Of a DNA stretch of 64,000 bases, positions 53,193 to 62,300 are shown piece by piece. This DNA comes from an uncultured Corynebacterium sp. (GTDB taxonomy: Bacteria > Actinomycetota > Actinomycetes > Mycobacteriales > Mycobacteriaceae), in the NCBI RefSeq assembly GCF_946222835.1, contig NZ_CAMIHD010000001.1, positions 62,001 through 126,000 of the forward strand, given 5' to 3'. Each line of letters begins with the position of its first letter. Position 1 is the first letter of the stretch. The notes beneath the pieces are model-generated. The model saw only the letters and a list, made by a program, of their open reading frames with translations, ran no database searches and had not been told where the DNA came from. A program made the translations under genes and the position numbers.

Positions 53193-54410
53193 GTGAGAAG
53201 CCTGCCGAATGTCCTAGCCATTGTCCTTGCCGGCGGCGAGGGAAAGCGCCTTTTCCCCTTGACCGAAGACCGCGCAAAACCTGCCGTGCCCTTTGGCGGG
53301 TCCTACCGCCTCATCGACTTCGTCCTGTCCAATCTAGTCAATGCCGGATACCTCAAGATTGCGGTGCTGACGCAATATAAGTCCCACTCTTTGGATCGCC
53401 ATATTTCCCAGGCGTGGAATTTGGCGGGTCCGACGCCGCAGTATATTGCCTCGGTGCCGGCGCAGCAGCGCCGTGGTAAGCGCTGGTACAACGGTTCGGC
53501 GGATGCGATTGTGCAGTCGCTCAACCTCATTTATGACGAGAATCCGGATTACGTCATCGTCTTTGGCGCGGATCACGTCTACCGCATGGATCCGGCGCAG
53601 ATGGTAGAAGAGCACATTGCTACTGGTTTGGATTGCTCGGTGGCTGGCATTCGTGTGCCGCGATCGGAGGCAACGGCGTTTGGCTGCATCCAGGCCGATG
53701 GCATGGGCACGATCACGGAGTTTGTGGAAAAGCCTGCGGACCCACCGGCCACTCCGGATGATCCGAATATGAGCTATGCGTCGATGGGCAACTATGTCTT
53801 TACGGCGCAGGCGCTTATCGACGCCCTTTTGGAGGACGAAAAGAACGAAGACTCCGCCCACGATATGGGCGGCGATATTATCCCGTATTTTGTAGAGCGC
53901 GGGCAGGCGCACGTATACGATTTCATGGCCAATGAAGTGCCGGGATCGACCGAGCGCGACCACGGCTACTGGCGTGACGTAGGAACTATCGATTCCTTTT
54001 ACGAGGCGCACATGGACATGATTTCGGTGCACCCGATTTTCAATCTTTATAACCGAAATTGGCCGATTCACTCCACGGATGATTCCAATTTCCCGCCGGC
54101 AAAATTTGTGCAAAACGGCATCGCGCAGTCCTCGATGGTGGCACCGGGGTGCATTGTCTCCGGCGGTACGGTGCGCAATTCCGTATTGGCGTCCGATGTC
54201 CATGTGGCTGACGGCGCTACGGTCGAAGGATCGGTCATTTTGCCGGGCGTGCGCATCGGGCGCGGTGCGGTGGTGCGCCGCGCGATCCTTGATAAAAACG
54301 TCGTCGTTAGTGATGGCGCGATTATCGGTGTGGACCGCGAGCGCGATGAGGAGCGCTTCAAGGTTTCTGACGGCGGCGTAGTTGTCGTCGGCAAAAACCA
54401 GAAGGTCTAG
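53193..54410 (+). CDS. glgC: Glucose-1-phosphate adenylyltransferase
   Basis: A 405-residue enzyme that makes ADP-glucose for glycogen. The GTG at 53193 gives the standard N-terminus MRSLPNVLAIVLAGGEGKRLFPLTEDRAKPAVPFGG (broken here as LAIVLAGGEGKRL and EDRAKPAVPFGG), with GADHVYRMD and the C-terminal beta-helix. The longer upstream frame has Cys-rich sequence without homology. It starts divergently from glgA, whose shared 110-bp region includes a TAGGTT box at 53179-53184 suitable for a near-leaderless mRNA. The stop overlaps the convergent O-methyltransferase stop by four bases. Confidence 0.93.
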   Translation: MRSLPNVLAIVLAGGEGKRLFPLTEDRAKPAVPFGGSYRLIDFVLSNLVNAGYLKIAVLTQYKSHSLDRHISQAWNLAGPTPQYIASVPAQQRRGKRWYNGSADAIVQSLNLIYDENPDYVIVFGADHVYRMDPAQMVEEHIATGLDCSVAGIRVPRSEATAFGCIQADGMGTITEFVEKPADPPATPDDPNMSYASMGNYVFTAQALIDALLEDEKNEDSAHDMGGDIIPYFVERGQAHVYDFMANEVPGSTERDHGYWRDVGTIDSFYEAHMDMISVHPIFNLYNRNWPIHSTDDSNFPPAKFVQNGIAQSSMVAPGCIVSGGTVRNSVLASDVHVADGATVEGSVILPGVRIGRGAVVRRAILDKNVVVSDGAIIGVDRERDEERFKVSDGGVVVVGKNQKV

Positions 54411-55054
54411 AGCTTCGTAACGAGCGTGAGCCCAGAGCCCAGCGGCAAGCGGGTGACGCTGGCACCCTCGATCTCTCGTAGGTACTCGTCTGCTTCGCGG
54501 GCGGCGGCGGTGTCGCGGTCGGTGCGGGAGGCGTCGGCAAGCGTGCCATCGAGCAAAGAATTAGCCAAGACCAAGGTGCCGTGCTGGTGCAGCAGCGGCC
54601 AAGCGGCCTTGATGATGGCGGGCAGCTCGAGCGCGGCGACATCCGCGTAGATGACCTGGTAGGAGCCGTTGGCTAAGCGGCCCATGACCTCGAGCGGGCG
54701 CGACGGCAAGAAGCGGCCGCGCGATGGCGCGTAGCCGGCCTCACGGAAGGCGGTCTTGGCGCTGCGCTGGTGCTCGGCTTCGGGGTCGATGCAGGTCAGA
54801 ATGCCATTATCGGGCATACCAGCGAGTAGGTAGAGGCCCACCACGTTAGCTGCAGGGGTGATCGCCACGGCTTGGGGACGCTCGGTAGAACCAGCGGAGG
54901 CGGCCGTCAGAGTAGTCAGCAGTTGGCCGGTCGATTCATCTGGTACCGGCAGACCGTACTCCTCGGCGTGGTCGCGCGCGCCACGCAGGGCCGCGGAGGG
55001 ATCGCTGGTGGTCTCGATATAAGAACGCAGAGCTTCATATGCGGTAGTAGTCAC
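54407..55054 (-). CDS. O-methyltransferase family protein
   Basis: A SAM-dependent methyltransferase of about 215 residues. The conserved block VAITPAANVVGLYLLAGMPDNGILTCIDPEAE and VIYADVAALELPAI, given here as IYADVAALELPAI, resemble the catechol O-methyltransferase fold, and VLANSLLDGTLADASRTDRD matches the family's loop. It occupies the place of the mycobacterial Rv1220c gene beside sigE. The GTG at 55054 is preferred because TATGTT lies eight bases upstream, fitting a leaderless mRNA; an ATG at 55066 is the alternative. Substrate unknown. It converges on glgC. Confidence 0.83.
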   Translation of the reverse strand: MTTTAYEALRSYIETTSDPSAALRGARDHAEEYGLPVPDESTGQLLTTLTAASAGSTERPQAVAITPAANVVGLYLLAGMPDNGILTCIDPEAEHQRSAKTAFREAGYAPSRGRFLPSRPLEVMGRLANGSYQVIYADVAALELPAIIKAAWPLLHQHGTLVLANSLLDGTLADASRTDRDTAAAREADEYLREIEGASVTRLPLGSGLTLVTKL

Positions 55055-55196
55055 ATAATAAAACATAGGGAAAAGTGTCCGCAGATGTGGCAAAAACGCG
55101 CCTAGCCAGCAAGGTTGTGATCGGTGGGGCCGATGTGACGGACTCACAGGAAACTATCAGCACTGTGACTGGAGTTTCGATTGGAAGTGTAGAAAA

Positions 55197-55835
55197 ATGA
55201 CATGCATGACAACAACGAAGCGCGATGCCACATCCCTTCAGCCCTCCCACTCTGAGGCGGAGCTGACCGGCACCGCGGCGTTCGATGCCGGCGAAGCTGA
55301 TATGCCCGCTTGGGGTGACCTCGTGGCCGAGCACGCCGATGGCGTCTACCGCTTGGCTTATCGTCTCTCCGGCAATCAGCACGATGCGGAGGACCTTACG
55401 CAAGAGACTTTTATGCGCGTATTCCGCTCGCTAGATAAGTACCAGGCCGGAACGTTCGAAGGCTGGCTGCACCGAATTACTACGAACCTCTTTTTGGATA
55501 TGGTGCGTCACCGCTCCAAGATTCGCATGGAGGCCTTGCCAGAGGACTATGAGCGTGTTCCCGGCACGGATATGACGCCGGAGCAGGCCTATACTGTGGC
55601 CAACTTGGACCCAGCGCTGCAGTCCGCGCTCGACGGTCTTGCTCCCGATTTCCGTGTAGCAGTCGTGCTGTGTGATGTCGTGGGCATGAGCTATGACGAG
55701 ATTGCAGAAACTCTCGGTGTGAAGATGGGCACGGTGCGCTCACGCATCCACCGCGGCCGTTCCCAATTGCGTGCGGCGCTAGAAAAAGAGGCACAAACCA
55801 ATGCGGAAACCCGCATGCTGCTGCGTACGCGCTAG
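55197..55835 (+). CDS. sigE: ECF sigma factor SigE
   Basis: A 212-residue extracytoplasmic-function sigma factor for envelope stress. Region 2 is visible in HADGVYRLAYRLSGN and AEDLTQETFMRVFRSLDKY, and region 4.2 in SYDEIAETLGVKMGTVRSRIHRGRSQL. The ATG at 55197 has GGAAG nine bases upstream; an internal ATG at 55206 is less well placed. The next gene encodes its predicted zinc-binding anti-sigma factor, and tatB follows, the order of the mycobacterial sigE-rseA-htrA/tatB region. A hairpin terminator separates it from cseE. Confidence 0.93.
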   Translation: MTCMTTTKRDATSLQPSHSEAELTGTAAFDAGEADMPAWGDLVAEHADGVYRLAYRLSGNQHDAEDLTQETFMRVFRSLDKYQAGTFEGWLHRITTNLFLDMVRHRSKIRMEALPEDYERVPGTDMTPEQAYTVANLDPALQSALDGLAPDFRVAVVLCDVVGMSYDEIAETLGVKMGTVRSRIHRGRSQLRAALEKEAQTNAETRMLLRTR

Positions 55836-55854
55836 ACTTTAGAGGAACTGCATA

Positions 55855-55878
55855 GTCCCCGCTGCAGGCGGGGAGTTT
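55855..55878 (+). terminator. Hairpin terminator after sigE
   Basis: TCCCCGC (55856-55862) and GCGGGGA (55868-55874) form a perfect 7-bp stem with a 5-nt loop, followed by GTTTCC. It lies between sigE and cseE and may reduce readthrough to the anti-sigma gene. Confidence 0.6.
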
Positions 55879-55920
55879 CCGTGTCACTGAAGGCTGAATA
55901 ACTAGTGGAGGAGGGCGTCG

Positions 55921-56370
55921 ATGGACTCACTGCGGGGGCGTCGGACCTTGTCCACACTCAGCGTGCGGGGTGGGTTCGATGCCGCCCAGGCCAAGGCTCG
56001 CGATAAAGCGAAGGCCCGGGCACGGCGCAGCGACACCATCGGACATTTGGGCCCGGAGGCGGTTGTTGCTTTTGTGGACGGCGAGATGGAACCGAAATTT
56101 ATGCATCGTGTACGCATCCACCTAGTGCACTGCCCGGAGTGCCGGGCGGATGTGCACCAGCAGCGCCATGCCTCGGAATGGGTTCGTCATTGTGCGGATT
56201 CCGCGACGGTCAGGGCACCGCAATCTTTATTGACAAAGCTTGCGGGAATTGCCACAGAGGGGGTAGCACCTGGGCCTGATGCTGCGACGCCCGCGCACCG
56301 ACCGCAGCAGGATTTCTTAGACAAGGTGGAGATGGTGGTTCGCGCAATCAAGTACAATCAGCGCGGCTAA
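55921..56370 (+). CDS. cseE: Anti-sigma factor of SigE (zinc-associated)
   Basis: A 149-residue soluble anti-sigma factor. The ZAS motif His67-x3-Cys71-x2-Cys74 (HLVHCPEC) sits in the middle, preceded by AVVAFVDGEMEPKFMHRVRI, the helix that contacts the sigma factor. The N-terminal 35 residues are basic and disordered. It binds SigE under resting conditions and releases it on envelope stress. The GTG/ATG start region has GGAGG shortly before the ATG. Close coupling to sigE is typical of the RseA/CseE family. Confidence 0.87.
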   Translation: MDSLRGRRTLSTLSVRGGFDAAQAKARDKAKARARRSDTIGHLGPEAVVAFVDGEMEPKFMHRVRIHLVHCPECRADVHQQRHASEWVRHCADSATVRAPQSLLTKLAGIATEGVAPGPDAATPAHRPQQDFLDKVEMVVRAIKYNQRG

Positions 56371-56393
56371 GAGTGAGGGACTAGTATTTAAGC

Positions 56394-56939
56394 GTGTTTT
56401 CTTCCATTGGTTGGCCCGAGATTTTCGTCATCGTGATCTTGGGCATCATAGTCATCGGCCCGGAGCGTATGCCCGAAGTGATTAAAGATGTGCGCGCGGC
56501 CATCTATGCGGCACGCAAGGCCATTAACAATGCCAAGGCGGAGCTCAATGGGGAGATGGGCTCTATTACCTCGGAATTCGATGATATCCGCGGCCCGCTA
56601 ACCCAAGCCGCACAGTGGACGCGCTTGGGTCGGAAGGGCGCTATCACTAAGGCGCTTTTCGACGGCGACGAATCCGCATGGGATGACTTCAACCCCCAGA
56701 AGATGGCAGAGGATATTAAGAGCAGTACCGCTCCAAAGGAGCCGGAACAGCAGCCGCAGCAGCGCCCAAGCTTTGACTACTCCCAGGTTTATGCCGAGCA
56801 GCCGCAACCACAGCCGCAGCCGCAGCAGCGTGCCGAAGCTCCGCAGCCGCAATCGACGGAGCAGCCCGCGGCAGAGAAAAAGCCGCCACGCGATGGGGAA
56901 GAATCCACCGGCGGCGGCATGTGGGGCGATGTCACCTAG
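56394..56939 (+). CDS. tatB: Twin-arginine translocase subunit TatB
   Basis: A 181-residue Tat component: N-terminal helix IFVIVILGIIVIGPERMPEV with the conserved Gly-Pro hinge, an amphipathic helix following it, and a long Pro/Gln-rich C-terminal tail. TatB with TatC recognises twin-arginine signal peptides. The GTG start is 23 bases after the cseE stop. The formate dehydrogenase catalytic subunit at 14399 has no Tat signal, so that operon does not depend on this protein. Confidence 0.92.
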   Translation: MFSSIGWPEIFVIVILGIIVIGPERMPEVIKDVRAAIYAARKAINNAKAELNGEMGSITSEFDDIRGPLTQAAQWTRLGRKGAITKALFDGDESAWDDFNPQKMAEDIKSSTAPKEPEQQPQQRPSFDYSQVYAEQPQPQPQPQQRAEAPQPQSTEQPAAEKKPPRDGEESTGGGMWGDVT

Positions 56940-56943
56940 TCTG

Positions 56944-58074
56944 CTAATTCACACCCAAGTTGAGGTTCTTGCCCACTAGGGAATTGGAGCGGATGGCCAG
57001 CTTATCGGCCACGGCCTGAATTTGCTGGGCAGCGGGGGACTCGGGCGAATCAATCACGATTGGCGTGCCCGCATCGCCGCCGCTGCGAAGGGTGGGATCT
57101 AGCGGCACGGATGCCAGTAGCGGGACCTCGTGGCCCAGGATGACGCCGAGGCGATCGGCGACAATTTGGCCGCCGCCGGTGCCGAATACGTCCATGGTGG
57201 ATCCATCCGGCATGACCATGGCGCCCATGTTCTCAATAACGCCAGCTACGCGCTGGCGAGTCTGCTGTGAGATGGAACCCGCGCGCTCTGCTACCTCGGC
57301 GGCCGCAGCTTGCGGGGTGGTGACGATAAGCAGCTCCGCGTTGGGAATGAGCTGGGCTACGGACAAGGCGACGTCGCCAGTGCCCGGAGGCAGATCGAGT
57401 AGTAGTACGTCGAGGTCTCCCCAAAAGACGTCAGCTAGGAATTGCTGCAATGCGCGGTGGAGCATCGGACCGCGCCAAACTACCGGAGCATTGCCCTCTA
57501 CGAACTGCCCGATGGAAATATGCTTAATGCCGTGAGAAATCGGTGGCAGCAGCATCTCATCATCGAGAACAGTTGGGCCGTCGGTGCAGCCTAGTAGGTT
57601 AGGAACGGAGTGGCCGTAAATATCGGCGTCGACAATGCCAACCTTCAAGCCCTTTTGTACCAGTGCCGCAGCAAGGTTCACGGTCATTGAGGACTTGCCC
57701 ACACCACCCTTACCGGAGGCCACCGCGAAGACGCGGGTAGTAGAACTCGGCTTGGCAAAGGGGATCTCCGGCTCGGCTTGACCACCGCGCAACTTCTTTT
57801 TGAGCTCACGGCGCTGCTCATCGCTCATGGCTTCCATCGTCACTGTGACGTTTCCCACGCCCTCGATATCCTCTACCGCTGCGCGGGTATTGGACTCGAT
57901 GGTGGACTTCATGGGACAGCCAGCGATGGTGAGATAGATTTCCACGGCAACATCATTGCCGGTGACAGAAACAGATTTCACCATGTCGAGCTCGGTGATG
58001 GGGCGGCCGATCTCGGGGTCTTCGACGCGGGAAAGGGCCTCGCGTACGGCGGATTCAGTAATAACGCTAGACAT
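56944..58074 (-). CDS. mrp: Iron-sulfur cluster carrier Mrp/ApbC
   Basis: A 376-residue P-loop ATPase that loads Fe-S clusters onto apoproteins. The N-terminus is a MIP18/DUF59 domain (VEDPEIGRPITELDMVKSVS), then VFAVASGKGGVGKSSM with the deviant Walker A at 121-129, and DADIYGHSVPNLLG and DLPPGTGDVALSV. The ATG at 58074 is chosen because it gives the family N-terminus MSSVITESAVREAL; the frame extends further upstream without homology. It converges on tatB with four bases between stops. Confidence 0.93.
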   Translation of the reverse strand: MSSVITESAVREALSRVEDPEIGRPITELDMVKSVSVTGNDVAVEIYLTIAGCPMKSTIESNTRAAVEDIEGVGNVTVTMEAMSDEQRRELKKKLRGGQAEPEIPFAKPSSTTRVFAVASGKGGVGKSSMTVNLAAALVQKGLKVGIVDADIYGHSVPNLLGCTDGPTVLDDEMLLPPISHGIKHISIGQFVEGNAPVVWRGPMLHRALQQFLADVFWGDLDVLLLDLPPGTGDVALSVAQLIPNAELLIVTTPQAAAAEVAERAGSISQQTRQRVAGVIENMGAMVMPDGSTMDVFGTGGGQIVADRLGVILGHEVPLLASVPLDPTLRSGGDAGTPIVIDSPESPAAQQIQAVADKLAIRSNSLVGKNLNLGVN

Positions 58075-58180
58075 AACTCTTGCCATCTTAGTCACGCCGC
58101 AACAGGAGGTAAACACACCCTCGGTGTAGAATCAGCTAGACGCTCAAGCGCCGATGAACCCAAAGGAGAATAGTATCGCT

Positions 58181-58927
58181 ATGCGCAGCCTTGCCCGCCC
58201 CGCCCACGCCATCGCCGGTGTGGTGCTGACCGCAACGCTGCTTACTGGCTGCTCCTCCCAATTCAATACCAACCCTTTTGCGCAGAGCCCGCAGCATGAG
58301 CCCATTGGCATCATGGTGGATGCTAATGAGACTGACCAGTTGGTCCTTGCAGAGATTTTCCGCCAGGAGCTCATGGGGCAGGGTCGTGAGGCTTCCATTG
58401 TGAAGGAAGAGATCTTCCAAGACACCCAGGGCGGTCGTTCCATGAACCCGGGCGGAAATTTCTATGTCGGCTGCACAGGGGCCTTTCTTAGCGCTCTCAA
58501 TCCCGGTGAGGCACGAGCAATTTCTAAGGACTACAAGAAAGCACAGAAGGCCTCCGAACCGGGCGGCGAGGATTACCTGGCCCGCACCCACATTGCACTC
58601 ATGTCGAGCTTGACCACGGATACCTCCACGGTCGAGCCTTCCGGCGCTAGCGGCTGCGAGGGCGCCGAACCCGAATTGCCAGAGAATTTTGTGGTGCTCT
58701 ACCAAGACGATCTCTTCGACCGTGAAGAGCGCCAAGCGGTGGCCTCCCTGACCAAGTTCATTACTCAAAAAGACATCTCTGACATGGCTGAAGAGGTGGA
58801 AACCAAAGACGCCAGCGCAGAGAAGGTTGTCCGCTCTTGGATGAATTCCTCCGGTGCCGACATTGCCCATGAGGAGGGTGACTCGGATTCTTCCGGCGGG
58901 TCTGACCTTACCGGTGGTTCCAAGTAG
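58181..58927 (+). CDS. Lipoprotein of unknown function
   Basis: A 248-residue lipoprotein: signal helix AHAIAGVVLTATLLTG and lipobox LTGC with the lipidated Cys24, then a Ser-Gln linker and a mixed domain with three further cysteines and an acidic Ser-rich C-terminus. No domain is recognisable. The ATG at 58181 puts the lipobox at the usual distance; another in-frame ATG at 58154 gives nine extra residues before the basic n-region. AAGGAG at about 58161-58166 lies upstream. It is divergent from mrp. Confidence 0.75.
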   Translation: MRSLARPAHAIAGVVLTATLLTGCSSQFNTNPFAQSPQHEPIGIMVDANETDQLVLAEIFRQELMGQGREASIVKEEIFQDTQGGRSMNPGGNFYVGCTGAFLSALNPGEARAISKDYKKAQKASEPGGEDYLARTHIALMSSLTTDTSTVEPSGASGCEGAEPELPENFVVLYQDDLFDREERQAVASLTKFITQKDISDMAEEVETKDASAEKVVRSWMNSSGADIAHEEGDSDSSGGSDLTGGSK

Positions 58928-59107
58928 TTGCTTTGGCAGGTCGGTGCAAGTGCCCCTGGACACGCCGACAACTCAGAGACCCCGGCGTAGAACAACTGGG
59001 GGCTTGAGCACATTGATGCCAGTGTCTTTGCAATGTAGCTCGTGTGAAGGTCTGTGCTGTCGCGGCATGATTGGCCTTATTGGTCAAGCACCCTCATCCC
59101 TTACGCC

Positions 59108-59173
59108 CTCCCTTCGCGCTCACGAGGAGGTGACTACCGAGAGAATAGTGTGCCGGTGGTGAGCGCCAAGGGA
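59108..59173. repeat. Dispersed palindromic repeat, copy 11
   Basis: CCCTTCGCGCTCAC (59110-59123) and GTGAGCGCCAAGGG are the arms; the loop is about 35 nt and less T-rich than in other copies. Confidence 0.7.
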
Positions 59174-59298
59174 GGGGTAATGGGAGGGTATTGGGAGAAG
59201 GGAGGAGGATACAAGGCGCGAGAGGGTAAGAGGGCTGCGGGGAGCGCACTGGCTGAGACGAGAGAAGGCGCTCTAGGCAAAATTGGCGTGGGCATGAG

Positions 59299-59332
59299 TA
59301 AACCCCAGTGAGGAGGTCCTCACTGGGGTTTA
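59299..59332 (-). terminator. Terminator of odhA
   Basis: TAAACCCCAGTGAGGA (59299-59314) and TCCTCACTGGGGTTTA (59317-59332) are perfect 16-nt inverted repeats, just downstream of the odhA stop on the minus strand. The stem's end carries TTTA and few further T residues, so it is a strong hairpin with a modest T-run. Confidence 0.75.
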
Positions 59333-59348
59333 TACGGTGCAGAGGTGA

Positions 59349-62300
59349 CTAGATGTCGAAGGCCTCTTCAAGCAGATTCTTCTGCTCAATCTGGTGCACC
59401 TTGGCGTTACCGGTAGCAGTCGAGGACTGTGCACGGCGGGAAACGCGAACCAGTTCCGGCATATCCGGAATCAGGGTGCGCAGGTGCTCGTTGTAGAACG
59501 GCCATGGGCCTTGGTTAGCCGGCTCGTCCTGAACGAAGCGGACCTGGGTGGCATTCGGGTAAGCCTCGAAGGCTTCGCGCAGGCGGTTGAACGGAATCGG
59601 GTGAAGCATCTCCACGCGGACGATGGCGATGTCATCGCGGCCGTCGGCCTCGCGCTTCTTCTCCAGATCCCAGTACAGCTTGCCGGAGACCAGCATGATG
59701 GTCTTGACCTTGTCGGTATCGCCGACCTTCTTGCCGTCAACGTCAACGAAGTTCGGATCGTTGATGACGGACTGGAAGCGCTTGACCTCGGTGAAGTCTT
59801 CCACGGCGGAAGTAGCCGCCTTGTTGCGCAGCATGGACTTCGGGGTGAAGACGACCAGCGGACGCTTCATCTCACCAAGTGCCTGGCGGCGCAGCAGGTG
59901 GAAGTGGTTAGCCGGGGTGGAAGGCTGAGCCACGGTCATAGAACCCTCAGCGCACAGCTGCAGGTAGCGCTCGATGCGGGCGGAGGAGTGGTCTGGGCCT
60001 TGGCCCTCGTAGCCGTGCGGCAGGAGGAGTACCAGGCTGGACAGCTGGCCCCACTTGGCCTCACCGGAGGAGATGTACTCATCGATGATGGTCTGGGCGC
60101 CGTTGGCGAAGTCACCGAACTGTGCCTCCCAGGCGACGAGGGCGTCTGGGTTGCCCACGGTGTAGCCGTATTCGAATCCCATGCCGGCGAACTCGGTCAG
60201 CGCCGAGTTATAGACCATGAACTTGCCGCCGTTGCCCTTAGAGGTGGCAATGGCATGCATCGGGTTGTATTCATTGCCGTTGCGTGGGTCGAAAGCGACG
60301 GCGTGGCGCTGGGTGAAGGTACCGCGGCGGGAATCCTCGCCGGCCAGGCGAACGACCTTGCCCTCGCCGGCCAGGGAACCGAAGGCGATGAGCTCGCCCC
60401 AGCCCCAGTCGATGCCGCCTTCGCGGGAAGACTTCTCGCGATCCTTGGCTACCTTGCCCACGCGCTTGTGGTACTCGAAGTCCTCCGGTGGGTTGCCATA
60501 GGCGGCACCCAGCTCGGCGAGTTCCTCAGCGGTGATGGAGGTATCCAGACCGCGGGTGAGCTCCTGGGAGGAGGTGATGCCAGTCTGCTCCTTCGGGCGA
60601 GCCTTGCCGGCTTCCTTGTGCTCGGCAAAGACGGATTCCATCTGGTCGTGGAAGTCGCGTGCAGCTGCTTCGGCGTCTTCGGCGGACAGGTCACCACGGC
60701 CGATGAGGTCGTTGGTGTAGTGTTCGCGCACTGCCTTGTGCTCGTCGATGACGGAGTAGAGCTCCGGTTGGGTCATGGATGGGTCATCGGCCTCGTTGTG
60801 ACCGCGCAGGCGGTAGACCATGAGGTCAATGAAGACATCCTTGCCAAACTGGCGGCGGTACTCGGCAGCCATCTGGCCCACCCAGACAACTGCCTCTGGG
60901 TCGTCGCCGTTGACGTGGAAGACCGGGCAGTCGAAGCCCTTGGCCAAGTCGGTGGCGTAGTGGGTGGAACGGCCGGAATCCGGGGTAGTGGTGAAGCCCA
61001 CCTGGTTGTTGACCACGATGTGGACGGTGCCACCGTTGGTATAACCGCGCAGCTGGGACAGGTTGATGGTCTCCTGGACAATGCCCAGACCGGTGAAGGA
61101 TGCATCGCCGTGGAGCATAACCGGAACAACGGTGTGGCCCTCTGGGCCCTTGTCCAAAATGTCCTGCTTAGCGCGCGCGATGCCTTCCATGACCGGGTCC
61201 ACGGCCTCGAGGTGGGACGGGTTGGCGGCAAGGGTGACCTTGATTTCGCCATCGCCGAACATCTGGAGGTGGTGGCCCTCGGAGCCCAAGTGGTACTTAA
61301 CGTCACCGGAGCCGCCGAGCTGGCCGCCCTTGTAGTTGCCGTCGAACTCGCCGAAGATATCGGCCAGCGGCTTGCCCACGATATTGAACAGAACGTTCAG
61401 GCGGCCGCGGTGCGGCATGCCGATGACGACTTCGTCCAGATCCTGGCCAGCGGCGGTATCGATGATGGAATCCAGCAGCGGAATGAGGGTCTCAGCACCC
61501 TCGAGGGAGAAGCGCTTCTGGCCCACGTACTTGGTCTGCAGGAAGTTCTCGAATGCCTCTGCGGCGTTAACCTTCTGCAGGATGTACTTCTGCTCCGCGT
61601 TGGTTGGCTTCGGCATGCCCGCTTCCAAGCGGTCCTGCAGCCAGCCGCGCTCGTCGCGGTCCAGGATGTGCGTGTACTCGGAGCCAACCTTCAAGGTGTA
61701 GGCGGCGCGCAGGCGAGACAGAACCTCGCGCAGGGTCATCTGCTCCTTGCCGCCGAAGCCACCGACATTGAAGGTGCGGTCCAGATCCCAGATGGTCAGG
61801 CCGTGGGTGGCGATATCGAGGTCGCGGTGGTCCGGGTGAGGCAGGCCCGGCTGCACCCAACCTAGCGGGTTGGTATCTGCCAAGAGGTGGCCGCGGGAGC
61901 GGTAGGCCTCGATGAGCTGCATGACGCGGGTGTTCTTGTCCACGCCGGAGTTTGGCACATCTTGTGCCCAGCGAAATGGCTCATAAGGCACGCCCATGGA
62001 GGAGAAGAGGTCGTCCCAAAAGGCGCCGTCGACAAGCAGCTGGCCAATGGTGCGCAAGAATTCGCCGGACTCTGCACCTTGGATGACGCGGTGGTCGTAG
62101 GTCGAGGTCAGGGTAACCAGGCGCCCAACGCCTAGGTCAGCCAAGCGGTCCGCGGATGCGCCAGCGAACTCGGCTGGGTAATCCATGGAGCCCACGCCGA
62201 TGATGGAGCCCGCGCCCTTGGTCAGGCGGGCGATGGAGTGGCGGGTGCCGATGCCGCCTGGGTTAGTGAGGTTAATGGTCACACCAGAGAAGTCATCCAT

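Larger units (their letters stand above)
58928..59348. other. 421-bp intergenic region
   Basis: No gene is supported. It carries a copy of the palindromic repeat (CCCTTCGCGCTCAC at 59110, right arm GGTGAGCGCCAAGGGAGGGG near 59157) and the odhA terminator at 59299-59332. Small frames in it are unsupported. Confidence 0.5.

Noticed and set aside
59394..61865. Open frame of 823 codons on the plus strand opposite odhA
   Set aside because: It is an antisense shadow produced by the strong codon bias of odhA. It has no ribosome site, family motif or sensible composition (Gly/Val/Leu/Ala/His-rich), and odhA is certain.
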